This document shows, in pieces, positions 1-8,433 of a stretch of DNA of 64,000 bases. The first letter of the stretch is position 1; every line of letters begins with the position of its first letter. This DNA is from Chitinophaga sp. H8 (lineage in GTDB: Bacteria > Bacteroidota > Bacteroidia > Chitinophagales > Chitinophagaceae). The translations under genes and the position numbers were made by a program. The stretch spans positions 3,534,001 through 3,598,000 of the forward strand of contig NZ_JBEXAC010000001.1 in NCBI RefSeq assembly GCF_040567655.1, read 5' to 3'. The notes below the pieces were generated by a model that ran no database searches, was not told where the DNA came from, and saw only the letters and a list, made by a program, of their open reading frames with translations.

Positions 1-1097
1 TGGCTACATTAGCCCAAAAGATTGGTAATGGTAAAGCGGATGCCAGTATTGCTATCGGTTATCCTTCACTGGATATAACAGCTACCACCTCCGGGCAAAT
101 AACAAATATGCAGCTACCACTGGATGAAACCGACACTTATGCCTCCTGGATTGGCAGTGGCCTTGGTGTAGGCATTCAGGGAGGCATGTCTATTCTTTTT
201 GACAATGCTGAAATATTGTTGCACATTTTTGAGGGTTGGGAATACTATAGGGCTGCTTTGAACCAAAATCCTAAACTGAGAGGTAATCAGATCAATACCT
301 GGAATGGACAGTGGCTGGCACACAGGTATGATCCTTACACGTATGTTCCCGATGATCCGACTCCTCCACCCGGGATCTATGACGTTACTAAAGAAGGTAT
401 TATGGAAGTAAGGACTATCAGCTGGGTACGTATACTGATAGGTATTGCTACACAGTATGCACTTCCCCAATTAATGGGATATGTGTATAATCTTGGGCAA
501 ATGAATACTACCATTGGCTTTATTCCATTTGCCCTTCCAAACATCAGATATCCCAGTGAGTTGTACAAAAAGTTAATTAATGAAGCAGAATTTATAGCCC
601 ATCATAATAAAATCGAAAGTCTGCTGGGTAGTGCTTATGGATTTATACAGTCGTGCCGCATGGGGGTAATAGGTATTAAAGCCCTTGAGCCAAAAGGATT
701 GCGCGAATATATGCCCGGAGGTAAGGACACCAGCCTGCCGAATTATAAAAAAGCAGATCAGGACAAAATAATCAGTTTTAACACTTATCAAATCTGGCTA
801 CTTGCTATGTTAAAAAATGAAACACTCTGGGATACTTCCCTACAAGCTGCGCAACTCTTTAAAAAATATGAAGATGGTGCCAAAAAAGTAACTACGGGCC
901 GTTCCCGTAGCTCTGAAACCGTATTAGGTTCCACCAACAAAAAGGTGTTTATCGAAAATCTCATCCCCATTCTTAAAGAGGTGGAAGATAAAGACAGCTT
1001 TGAAGCATTGGCTAAAGCGGTTCATTTAATGCCTGCTGATAATTTCTCCTACTTTATCACGCTTATCCGGTTCCAATACGCAAAAATTAATCACTAA
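1..1097 (+). CDS. Cas8-like protein, 3' fragment (large subunit of a type I CRISPR complex, tentative)
   Basis: The reading frame is open from base 3 to the stop at 1095-1097 with no stop upstream, so the 5' end lies outside the window and only about 364 residues are visible. The visible part has a glycine-rich stretch (SGLGVGIQGG) early on and ends in a hydrophobic helix-like segment (DNFSYFITLIRFQYA). I do not recognise a diagnostic motif. The Cas8 suggestion rests on context: it is followed after 9 bases by a Cas7-like gene, and a CRISPR repeat pair lies just downstream. Cas8 (large subunit) genes usually precede cas7 in type I operons and recognise the PAM within Cascade. It could instead be another subtype-specific Cas protein. 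Confidence 0.45.
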   Translation, partial: ATLAQKIGNGKADASIAIGYPSLDITATTSGQITNMQLPLDETDTYASWIGSGLGVGIQGGMSILFDNAEILLHIFEGWEYYRAALNQNPKLRGNQINTWNGQWLAHRYDPYTYVPDDPTPPPGIYDVTKEGIMEVRTISWVRILIGIATQYALPQLMGYVYNLGQMNTTIGFIPFALPNIRYPSELYKKLINEAEFIAHHNKIESLLGSAYGFIQSCRMGVIGIKALEPKGLREYMPGGKDTSLPNYKKADQDKIISFNTYQIWLLAMLKNETLWDTSLQAAQLFKKYEDGAKKVTTGRSRSSETVLGSTNKKVFIENLIPILKEVEDKDSFEALAKAVHLMPADNFSYFITLIRFQYAKINH

Positions 1098-1106
1098 ATA
1101 TTTCTT

Positions 1107-2174
1107 ATGACACCATACATTTATCTGAGGGCATTAAAAAGAGCAGAACATACCGTTTTCTGTGTACAAGATGGCCAGAAATCTTATTGGGATCCACAAT
1201 TTAATACATGGGTAGCATTTTCCAGTGGTCAACAGGTAAAGCGATCTATATTGGATGCTTTTACCTCTCTATTAAATATCCCAACTGCCCCTGTCACTTT
1301 CAACTACAATATTGTAGTGAAGAAAGACAGGAAAGAACTGGAAAATAAGGAGCCCTGGTCACCTTGCGACCCTTCTTATTTTGATCAGCTTTTAGGTGGC
1401 TGGATGCGTGCAGGAGATGGCATCACCTTAAAGCGCAGGAGTCCGCTTTCCATTTCTGCATTGCGGCCTATTCATCCTCTTTTAGCACGTATGAGCAAGG
1501 AGAATATCACCTTTGACAGAAGTAACCGACCGGATCATCATCCGGTAAATGTACGCATGTCTGGCAGTGATACCTTACTCACCGAGGAAGAAATCGACGT
1601 TTTCCTTTCAGAGAATAACCGTACACTGCCCAGAAGAAACTGGATACCGGACAACCAACGCACCAGTGGATTATTTGTGTATGACGTAGCTATCGATTTA
1701 CGTACGTTATTCAGCGTTTCTCTTAATCAGCATGAGCCAGAGTTATCTAAAGAAGTCATAGAAAAACTACAATCCAATGGCTGGGTAGCATCTAAAACTA
1801 CTTTTGGTAAATGTCTTGTATTACCCAAGGCAGAACGGGATAAAGTTATCCCCGCATTAGCACATGCACTCATCAACTGGCGCATTACCTCCAACCAGGC
1901 CAGGACATTCAGCTTAATGGAAACACTGGCCGTATCTATCAGCGATAATGCCAATAAAATAGCCGGTTCTATCAGAGCGAAACTTACTGATGATGGAGAA
2001 CGGCCTAGCGCCAAACCTATTGTGGATGAATCAGCAGGAACTGATCTCTATATTACACTGCCTTGCTCCAGCTATATTGTTACAAACAATGAATCAGCTG
2101 ATGCGTTGGACAAAGCAACTGAAAAACTGATAGACATGATGCAATCTTTTGATTACGAAAATCAGATTATTTAA
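1107..2174 (+). CDS. Cas7-like CRISPR backbone protein (DevR/Cst2-like)
   Basis: A 355-residue protein. Features seen that fit the Cas7 (DevR/Cst2) family are an early SGQQVKRSI segment (about residues 40-48), a central acidic-to-basic stretch with GGWMRA followed by LKRRSPLSISALRPIHPL (about 95-123), and a later SNQARTFS segment (about 260-267), which resembles the G-NQAR signature near the Cas7 C-terminus. Cas7 polymerises along crRNA to form the Cascade backbone. The gene starts 9 bases after the upstream cas-like gene, so the two are co-transcribed. It is followed by a terminator and a mini CRISPR array, and no cas5, cas3, cas1 or cas2 follows within the window. The exact subtype (I-B or a Bacteroidetes variant) cannot be settled here. 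Confidence 0.7.
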   Translation: MTPYIYLRALKRAEHTVFCVQDGQKSYWDPQFNTWVAFSSGQQVKRSILDAFTSLLNIPTAPVTFNYNIVVKKDRKELENKEPWSPCDPSYFDQLLGGWMRAGDGITLKRRSPLSISALRPIHPLLARMSKENITFDRSNRPDHHPVNVRMSGSDTLLTEEEIDVFLSENNRTLPRRNWIPDNQRTSGLFVYDVAIDLRTLFSVSLNQHEPELSKEVIEKLQSNGWVASKTTFGKCLVLPKAERDKVIPALAHALINWRITSNQARTFSLMETLAVSISDNANKIAGSIRAKLTDDGERPSAKPIVDESAGTDLYITLPCSSYIVTNNESADALDKATEKLIDMMQSFDYENQII

Positions 2175-2185
2175 CCCCTCCTATC

Positions 2186-2218
2186 ATCCCTGGCTGTAAT
2201 TGGCCAGGGATTTTATTA
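2186..2218 (+). terminator. Rho-independent terminator after the cas genes
   Basis: A 9-bp perfect stem, ATCCCTGGC / GCCAGGGAT, encloses an 8-base loop (TGTAATTG) and is followed by TTTATTAT. It begins 12 bases after the Cas7-like stop codon and would end the cas transcript before the CRISPR repeats. Confidence 0.75.
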
Positions 2219-2379
2219 TCTGCTACATTATGGTCATTGCCATACACATTAATTACTATCACATTATAGAATCGTCGCTCCCCAGTGTTTTTTATACAAT
2301 TGCCAATCGACGATAAAAAGCTTATTATTATTTATACAAGCAAGCCACAGACGGGGATTTTAATATAAATATGAAACGG

Positions 2380-2475
2380 GTTTTAATTATACCGTAAAGG
2401 AATAGAAAGCACGCTATCGAATTCATGCAGGCTAATTACGATGATGTTTTAATTGTACCGTAAAGGAATAAAAAG
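2380..2475 (+). CRISPR. Two-repeat, one-spacer CRISPR mini-array
   Basis: Repeat 1 (2380-2409) and repeat 2 (2446-2475) are both 30 bases, start GTTTTAATT, share TACCGTAAAGGAATA and end in AAAG. They differ at two positions: A versus G at base 10, and G versus A at base 26. They flank one 36-base spacer (2410-2445). The 30/36 geometry and the ...GAAAG end resemble type I-B style repeats. On that reading the array is transcribed on the plus strand, co-directional with the cas genes. The second repeat has lost the G of the handle-like end, as expected of a degenerate terminal repeat. No further copy is found 66 bases to either side. The AT-rich 2219-2379 interval could be a leader. Confidence 0.8.
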
Positions 2476-2503
2476 ATTAATCTTGTCCATCAAAGGGCAA
2501 GCT

Positions 2504-3022
2504 TCAATCTCTCTCCTCTCTGATCTGATATGCTAATTCTACAGACCACTGTTCTACATTAGGTTGTACCGCAGGATCTGTGAGATAGAATTCAAATCGT
2601 GCGCCCCAGATCTCTGTGAAGCCTGTTTTACGATTGTTCCAGCTAAGTCCTTGCGTAGCGCCCCATATTTGCAGGATATCAAGAGATTGATCCAGACCAT
2701 CGGGATTACCGGTATGAATCAGGGTAGCATAAGTTCCTGCAGGTATTACGCCAGCAATGATACGACCATTTCCAGGCAGTGCTGTTTCAACGGGTATTCC
2801 CACTTCGATATCGAAAGGTTGATCCTGGTTACCTATTGCCCAATAACGGAAGAAGGGAGGTCCCGCCCAGGGAATATTATTTTCTTCCATCCATTCAATA
2901 AGTTCTCCTACTAATGCAGTAGCTTTTCCCCATTCCCGGAGTGATACTTTGATGGGTATGGACAAATAGGGTTGTTCATCGCGAACAACCAATCGGGGTA
3001 CCTGACGGTTGATCCTGGTCAT
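2504..3022 (-). CDS. GyrI-like small-molecule-binding domain protein
   Basis: A stand-alone protein of 172 residues from the ATG at 3022; the longer frame would begin at a TTG and has no better support. The fold signature is GPPFFRYW (about 55-62), DIEVGIPV (about 71-78), then GRIIAGVIPAGTYATLIHTG. This matches the GyrI/AraC-effector (SOUL-like) domain that binds amphipathic small molecules. No DNA-binding domain is attached. It is transcribed divergently from the flavin reductase at 3248, across an intergenic region with two direct repeats, so it may be linked to that locus as a ligand sensor or sink. Its 3' end lies 28 bases from the CRISPR array. Confidence 0.8.
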   Translation of the reverse strand: MTRINRQVPRLVVRDEQPYLSIPIKVSLREWGKATALVGELIEWMEENNIPWAGPPFFRYWAIGNQDQPFDIEVGIPVETALPGNGRIIAGVIPAGTYATLIHTGNPDGLDQSLDILQIWGATQGLSWNNRKTGFTEIWGARFEFYLTDPAVQPNVEQWSVELAYQIREERD

Positions 3023-3106
3023 AAGGATATCCTGTTTAACAGCCACTGCCGGAAGCAACGTGGCTCATTTAGCTAAACTATCACAATTTAGTACACAGCA
3101 GCGGGC

Positions 3107-3142
3107 GCAAATACGACAATATCCGAGGGCAAATACGACAAT
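3107..3142. repeat. Pair of 14-bp direct repeats in a divergent promoter region
   Basis: GCAAATACGACAAT occurs at 3107-3120 and again at 3129-3142, a start-to-start spacing of 22 bp (about two helical turns). It lies between the divergent GyrI-like gene and the reductase gene. This spacing suits binding of a regulator to one DNA face, but no cognate regulator is visible. Confidence 0.45.
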
Positions 3143-3247
3143 TTTCATACAACCATACGCCCCCCGGTACAATATTTGTCACCTACAGATAGAAATATCA
3201 GGCATTACATCGCATTCTGGAAAGGGGTACAAATAACAGCTTAACTC

Positions 3248-4633
3248 ATGAAACAATTCGACGCCATTGTTATCGGATCCGGACAAGGAGGCACACCGCT
3301 GGCCAAAAAACTGGCTAAAGCAGGATGGCAAACTGCCTTAATAGAAAAACGCGCTATTGGGGGTACCTGCATCAATGATGGCTGTACGCCTACCAAGGCT
3401 ATGATTGCCTCTGCCAAAGCAGCCTATACCATTCAAAACAGCGCCTCACTCGGTGTGTTTACACAACCAGCTGCTGTTGATATCAAAAAAATAGTAGCCC
3501 GGAAAAATGAGATTGTGCGATCATTCCGCGAAAGCAGTGAAAAAAGCCTCCGGGAAACCGCTAATCTCACGCTCATAGAAGGGGAAGCGTTCTTTTCAGG
3601 TAAAAAATTGCTGACTGTTAACTTGCGGGATGGAGGTACAGCAGCCCTTTCAGCAGATAAGATCTTCCTTAATGTGGGCGCTACCACCAATATTCCCCCG
3701 GTAGAAGGATTAAAAAATGTGCCTTACTATACCTCCACCACCCTGCTGGATGTGGAAGAAATACCCCGTCATCTGGTCATCCTTGGAGGTAATTATATTG
3801 GTCTTGAATATGGGCAAATGTTCAAACGGTTTGGCAGCCAGGTAACTATTCTCGAAAGAAGTGCCCGCATCCTGTTGCACGAAGATGAAGACATCGCCCA
3901 ATCGGTCAAAGAAATACTGGAACAGGAAGATATCCACATTCACACCAACAGCTCTGCTCAAAAAATCATACAGCACCCCGACCATACACTGGAAATAACA
4001 TTTACCACCAATGATACTATCAACATCATCACAGCTTCACATCTCCTGGTAGCTACAGGACGTACTCCGCAGACGGCTGCTTTGCAATTACATAAAACAG
4101 GGGTAGATATGGATGATAAAGGGTATATTAGAGTAAATGATCAGTTGGAAACAAATGTGCCGGGCATCTATGCGCTGGGCGATGTGAAAGGAGGCCCCGC
4201 TTTTACACATATTTCCTATAATGACTACATCATTTTATCTGAAAACCTGCTGGAGCATGCAGGTGTTTCTATCAAAGACAGGCCAGTGCCTTATTGCATG
4301 TTTACCGATCCCCAACTGGGCCGTATCGGACTTACTGAACAAGCAGCCAGGGAAAAGGGCTATGCTGTTAAGGTAGCTTTAATATCGATGGACAAGGTAG
4401 CCAGGGCTATTGAAACGGGGCAAACCCAAGGTTGTATGAAAGCAGTGGTAAATGCAGATACAGATGAGCTGTTAGGTGCTGCTATACTCGGATCAGAAGG
4501 TGGAGAAGTAATGTCTGTACTACAGATGGCCATGCAGGGCCATATCACCTGCAAACAACTCAAAAAAAATGTATTTGCGCATCCGCTTTATGCTGAATCA
4601 ATTAACAATCTTTTCATGAAGCTGGATAAATGA
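3248..4633 (+). CDS. FAD-dependent pyridine nucleotide-disulfide oxidoreductase
   Basis: A 461-residue flavoprotein of the class I disulfide reductase family. It has an N-terminal FAD dinucleotide fold (IGSGQGG, residues 9-15), redox cysteines in GGTCINDGC (Cys41 and Cys46), a central NAD(P) fold (VILGGNYIGLEYG) and a C-terminal dimerisation domain with the catalytic His-Glu pair (HP at 445-446, Glu450). It resembles the mercuric-reductase-like branch, but it lacks the N-terminal heavy-metal domain and the C-terminal Cys pair of true MerA. It lies 94 bases ahead of an EgtU-like transporter and egtB/egtD, so a role in reducing a low-molecular-weight disulfide, perhaps of ergothioneine, is an inference worth testing. 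Confidence 0.9.
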   Translation: MKQFDAIVIGSGQGGTPLAKKLAKAGWQTALIEKRAIGGTCINDGCTPTKAMIASAKAAYTIQNSASLGVFTQPAAVDIKKIVARKNEIVRSFRESSEKSLRETANLTLIEGEAFFSGKKLLTVNLRDGGTAALSADKIFLNVGATTNIPPVEGLKNVPYYTSTTLLDVEEIPRHLVILGGNYIGLEYGQMFKRFGSQVTILERSARILLHEDEDIAQSVKEILEQEDIHIHTNSSAQKIIQHPDHTLEITFTTNDTINIITASHLLVATGRTPQTAALQLHKTGVDMDDKGYIRVNDQLETNVPGIYALGDVKGGPAFTHISYNDYIILSENLLEHAGVSIKDRPVPYCMFTDPQLGRIGLTEQAAREKGYAVKVALISMDKVARAIETGQTQGCMKAVVNADTDELLGAAILGSEGGEVMSVLQMAMQGHITCKQLKKNVFAHPLYAESINNLFMKLDK

Positions 4634-4661
4634 CCACACAACAATATGAGTATTTTTCTCC

Positions 4662-4715
4662 TCACTCCTGCCGGAATAGTAGGGTCCGTTGAAAATGAAG
4701 GTATAACAGGAGTGA
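4662..4715 (+). promoter_or_regulatory. Possible structured leader overlapping a ribosome-binding-like site
   Basis: Nine-base arms TCACTCCTG (4662-4670) and CAGGAGTGA (4707-4715) are perfect inverted repeats, with an inner CGGA/TCCG pairing at 4672-4675 and 4685-4688. The 3' arm contains AGGAG, 15 bases before the transporter ATG at 4728. Folding would hide this site. There is no U-run, so it is not a standard terminator. It could be a cis-regulatory RNA or an operator. Confidence 0.4.
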
Positions 4716-4727
4716 TAAAATCATAGC

Positions 4728-5681
4728 ATGATAAAAGTTGAACATGTAAGTAAATATTTCGGGAATGATAAGATGGCAGTGGAAGATATTTCTTTCCAGG
4801 TGGAGGCAGGAGAAACGCTGGTTCTGCTAGGTACCAGCGGTTGCGGGAAAACAACTACCCTGCGTATGATCAACCTTCTACTTACCCCTTCTTCCGGGAA
4901 TATTTATGTCAATGGCCGGAATATTAAAGAACAATCACCTGAAATCCTGCGCAGGGGAATCGGATATGTGATGCAGGATAATGGCTTGTTCCCCCATTAT
5001 ACCGTAGCAGAAAATATTGCGGTCGTTCCCCGGCTGTTAAAATGGGAAACGCAGCGCATCCAATCACGCACCACCACACTTTTACAGAAACTACACCTGC
5101 CTCCGGCAGAATATCAGCAAGCCTATCCCCGCCAGCTTAGCGGCGGCCAGCAACAACGTGTAGGGCTGGCCCGCGCATTGGCAGCAGATCCTCCGGTACT
5201 GCTGATGGATGAACCCTTTGGTGCATTAGACCCGGTGACCCGCAGCAACGTACGCAAGGAATTTAAATCGCTGGATGAATTGCAAAAGAAAACGATCATC
5301 ATGGTAACCCATGATGTACAGGAAGCATTTGAACTGGGTGACCGTATCTGCCTGCTGAACAAAGGACGCATACAGCAAATAGGCACGCCGGCAGCACTGC
5401 TCTTCAAACCTGCCAATGATTTTGTCAGTACTTTCTTTGGCTCACAACGCCTGCAGCTGGAATTGCAAACGGTTACCCTCCAGGACATATGGGCATATCT
5501 TCCTGTGCAAAATAAGACTTCTAAAACCGGCGAAAAACTACTTTCTGCCAGCACCAGCTGCTGGGAAGCGCTGGAAGTGACTTCCAATGGTCAGCCACTG
5601 ATCATTCAACACCACCAGGAAAACAAACAAGCCGATAACCAATTACTCATGGCTGCATTCAGTCAGTATAAAAATAAGTAA
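4728..5681 (+). CDS. egtUA: ABC transporter ATPase, EgtUA/OpuCA type
   Basis: A 317-residue nucleotide-binding subunit of the osmoprotectant/ergothioneine importer family. It has Walker A GTSGCGKT (35-42), the Q-loop region VMQDNGLFPH, signature LSGGQ (137-141), Walker B LLMDEP followed by the D-loop, and the switch histidine in VTHD (His195). After about residue 240 a short tail carries no complete CBS pair. It sits 4 bases before the permease/binding-protein fusion gene. The family includes choline, betaine and carnitine importers; egtB and egtD directly downstream make ergothioneine (a trimethylated histidine betaine) the most likely substrate. Confidence 0.85.
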   Translation: MIKVEHVSKYFGNDKMAVEDISFQVEAGETLVLLGTSGCGKTTTLRMINLLLTPSSGNIYVNGRNIKEQSPEILRRGIGYVMQDNGLFPHYTVAENIAVVPRLLKWETQRIQSRTTTLLQKLHLPPAEYQQAYPRQLSGGQQQRVGLARALAADPPVLLMDEPFGALDPVTRSNVRKEFKSLDELQKKTIIMVTHDVQEAFELGDRICLLNKGRIQQIGTPAALLFKPANDFVSTFFGSQRLQLELQTVTLQDIWAYLPVQNKTSKTGEKLLSASTSCWEALEVTSNGQPLIIQHHQENKQADNQLLMAAFSQYKNK

Positions 5682-5685
5682 GGGC

Positions 5686-7257
5686 ATGCAGTCTTCACAA
5701 CCGGGATTCTGGGAATTTATACAGCAACAATCCGACAAACTGCTGGAGCAAACGCTGGAACATATCGGGCTCACTTTTATTTCATTATTGATAGCTGTGC
5801 TCATAGGCGTACCATTAGGTATCCTTATTGCCCGTAAAAAACAATGGGCAGGTACCATACTCAGTGTAGCCGGGATTCTTCAGACTATTCCCAGCATTGC
5901 ACTCCTTGGGTTTATGATCCCCTTATTGGGAATCGGTCCCCGGCCTGCTATTGTAGCATTATTCCTTTATGCATTATTACCTATTATCCGCAACACCTAT
6001 ACCGGCATCAGGGAGGTCAGCAGCGCAGTAATAGAAGCCGCTACCGGCATGGGCATGAGTCCGCAGCAAATATTGTATAAAGTACAACTACCATTGGCAA
6101 TGCCTGTCATCCTTGCAGGTATCCGCACGGCAACGGTGATCAATGTGGGCGTAGCTACGCTGGCAGCCTATATTGCAGCAGGCGGATTAGGCGAGTTTAT
6201 TTTTGGCGGGATCGCGCTCAACAATACCAACATGATCCTCGCAGGCGCTATTCCCGCCGCGCTGCTGGCCATCCTGTTCGACTGGCTGCTGGGTATACTT
6301 CAGCAACAGAAACTCAAAAAACTTAACACGGCCATATGGGCAATGCCTGCCATCCTGTTATTGCTTTCCTCTTTTTATTTGTTGCCCAAGGCTTATGGAT
6401 CCAAACTACTAGCTGGCTTTACGGCAGAATTTATGGGCCGGCAGGATGGCAATATCGGGCTGAAAAATGTGTATGGGCTCCACCTCCGCACCGTGGTAAT
6501 CAATGACAACATTATGTACAAAGCGGCCTACGAAAAGAAACTGGATGTTATCAGCGGCAGTAGCACGGATGGTCGTGTAAGGGCCTTCGACCTGTTGGTA
6601 TTACAGGATGATAAAAATATTTTCCCGCCCTATTATGCCGCACCTATTGTACTTCAGGAAACCCTGGATAAATATCCTGAACTCGAACCGGTACTAAATA
6701 GCCTGTCCGGCATTATTAATGATAGTATAATGACGGAACTGAATTATCAGGTGGATGAGCTGAAGCAAAACCCCCAAGCAGTAGCGAAAGCATTCCTGAC
6801 TGACAAACAATTATGGAAGCCCGCCCGCAATGGGAAGAAAGGTACTGTAACAATAGGAGCAAAAATATTTGGAGATGGCTATATCCTGGCAAATTTGTAC
6901 AAATTCCTGGTGGAAGGTAATACGGATTTGCAGGTCATTACTAAAACAGGACTGGGCGGCACCAAAATATGCTTTGAGGCTTTAACCAATAAACAGATTG
7001 ATATGTATCCTGAATATACAGGCACCGGACTGATGGTCATCCTCCAAACAGCGCAACCTGTTATAGATGCTCTGATAAAGGATAAACAGGCAGTATACGA
7101 CTATGTAAGCAGAGCGTTTATGCAACAATACCATATTAAATGGCTGAAGCCTGTAGGATTTAATAACACCTACGCGCTCATGATGCGGCGGGAACAAGCG
7201 AACGCCCTAAAAATTCAATCTATTTCTGATCTGAAAAACTATTTAGTGCAGCAATAA
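5686..7257 (+). CDS. egtUBC: ABC permease fused to an apparently circularly permuted binding domain (EgtUBC-like)
   Basis: A 523-residue fusion. Residues about 20-235 form the membrane permease, with the EAA-like loop EAATGMGMSPQQILYKVQLP near 117-136. The remainder is an OpuAC-type substrate-binding domain, but its halves are in reversed order. The segment usually second, from GRQDGNIGLKNVYG through STDGR, FPPYYAAPIV and ELNYQVD to VAKAFL, comes first (about 240-371). The segment usually first, from VTIGAKIFGDGYIL through TGLGGT, IDMYPEYTGTG and NNTYAL to ISDL, comes last (about 387-523). The protein ends directly after the ISDL element that normally leads into the other half. The gene is 4 bases after the ATPase gene and 10 bases before egtB. 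Confidence 0.85.
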   Translation: MQSSQPGFWEFIQQQSDKLLEQTLEHIGLTFISLLIAVLIGVPLGILIARKKQWAGTILSVAGILQTIPSIALLGFMIPLLGIGPRPAIVALFLYALLPIIRNTYTGIREVSSAVIEAATGMGMSPQQILYKVQLPLAMPVILAGIRTATVINVGVATLAAYIAAGGLGEFIFGGIALNNTNMILAGAIPAALLAILFDWLLGILQQQKLKKLNTAIWAMPAILLLLSSFYLLPKAYGSKLLAGFTAEFMGRQDGNIGLKNVYGLHLRTVVINDNIMYKAAYEKKLDVISGSSTDGRVRAFDLLVLQDDKNIFPPYYAAPIVLQETLDKYPELEPVLNSLSGIINDSIMTELNYQVDELKQNPQAVAKAFLTDKQLWKPARNGKKGTVTIGAKIFGDGYILANLYKFLVEGNTDLQVITKTGLGGTKICFEALTNKQIDMYPEYTGTGLMVILQTAQPVIDALIKDKQAVYDYVSRAFMQQYHIKWLKPVGFNNTYALMMRREQANALKIQSISDLKNYLVQQ

Positions 7258-7267
7258 CCACCAGCTT

Positions 7268-8416
7268 ATGCAACTGATAAACGATTTTAAAACAGTACGG
7301 CAACGCACCATACAGATATGCGCACCATTGAAAACAGAGGACTATGTAGTACAGCCGGTTGTAGATGTGAGCCCTCCCAAATGGCATCTGGGGCATACCA
7401 CCTGGTTTTTTGAAACCTTCCTGCTACAGCCTTATGCAAAGGATTATACAATCTACGATGCGGACTACAATTTTGTTTTTAACAGCTACTATGAAACAAT
7501 AGGCGCCCGGGTGATACGTACCGACAGGGGCAACCTGAGCCGCCCGGCAGTAGAAGATGTATTGCGCTACCGGGAACACGTAGATGCTGCTATGGAGCGT
7601 TTTCTGCGACAGCCGCTTTCCGAAGAAATAATGGCACTGGTAATCCTGGGATTGAATCATGAAGAACAACATCAGGAGCTGTTGTATACAGATATCAAAT
7701 ATATTCTCGGACACAACCCGTTATTTCCTGCATATAGTAGTACAGCAGCTCCACAAGTGGCAGCCACCGATACTCCCGCCATGCTATCCGTAAAAGAAGG
7801 GATTTATGAGATAGGCTATCATGATAAGGGGTTTTGTTTTGATAATGAATTAGGCAGGCATAAAGTATACCTGCAGCATTATACTATCAGCAATGTCCTG
7901 GTGACCAACCAGGAATACACTGCTTTTATACATGCAGGTGGTTATAGTAACTTTAGATACTGGCATGCAGAAGGATGGGATTGGGTAAAAAACAACCAGA
8001 TAACAGCCCCGCTCTACTGGTACCAGGTAAATGGGCAATGGATGCACTACACCTGGCAGGGACTGCAGCCACTGGATCCGGAAGGTATCCTTTGCCATAT
8101 CAGTTTCTATGAAGCGGCAGCTTTTGCAGCCTGGAAGGAAATGCGCCTGCCTACCGAATTTGAATGGGAAGCCGCGGCAGCACAATTTAATTGGGGGGCA
8201 CGCTGGGAATGGACAGAAAGCGCCTATCTGCCCTACCCGGGATTTATCAAAGCACCAGGGGCTATTGGAGAATATAATGGTAAATTTATGGTCAATCAGA
8301 TGGTACTCCGGGGCGCCTCCGAAGTAACTTCTCCGGGACATAGCCGTATCAGCTACCGTAATTTTTTTCATCCACACCTGCGCTGGCAATTTACAGGAAT
8401 CAGATTAGCCAGGTAA
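7268..8416 (+). CDS. egtB: Ergothioneine biosynthesis sulfoxide synthase EgtB
   Basis: A 382-residue non-haem iron enzyme joining hercynine to a thiol donor with O2. The N-terminal DinB-like domain (about 1-150) carries the three-histidine iron site: HLGH (His43) and HEEQHQE (His131, His135). The C-terminal formylglycine-generating-enzyme-like (sulfatase-modifying) domain spans about 175-382, with RLPTEFEWE and the terminal GIRLAR. It is 10 bases from the transporter gene and 17 bases from egtD. No egtA, egtC or egtE is present in the window. In such short operons EgtB is thought to use cysteine rather than gamma-glutamylcysteine; two adjacent tyrosines (Tyr74, Tyr75) may be relevant to that, but this is inference. 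Confidence 0.92.
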   Translation: MQLINDFKTVRQRTIQICAPLKTEDYVVQPVVDVSPPKWHLGHTTWFFETFLLQPYAKDYTIYDADYNFVFNSYYETIGARVIRTDRGNLSRPAVEDVLRYREHVDAAMERFLRQPLSEEIMALVILGLNHEEQHQELLYTDIKYILGHNPLFPAYSSTAAPQVAATDTPAMLSVKEGIYEIGYHDKGFCFDNELGRHKVYLQHYTISNVLVTNQEYTAFIHAGGYSNFRYWHAEGWDWVKNNQITAPLYWYQVNGQWMHYTWQGLQPLDPEGILCHISFYEAAAFAAWKEMRLPTEFEWEAAAAQFNWGARWEWTESAYLPYPGFIKAPGAIGEYNGKFMVNQMVLRGASEVTSPGHSRISYRNFFHPHLRWQFTGIRLAR

Positions 8417-8433
8417 CTTAAAAACCACCGAAG

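Noticed and set aside
2286..2320. GTTTTTTATACAATTG...GATAAAAAG, resembling a third CRISPR repeat
   Set aside because: Length and spacing do not fit the 66-base period and most internal bases differ from the two real repeats.
3248..4633. Mercuric reductase (MerA) annotation
   Set aside because: There is no N-terminal heavy-metal domain, no C-terminal Cys pair and no mer genes nearby; only the general flavin reductase family is supported.
4728..7257. Glycine betaine/choline (Opu) importer as the primary call
   Set aside because: The family fits, but egtB and egtD directly downstream make ergothioneine a better substrate hypothesis; choline/betaine remains an alternative.
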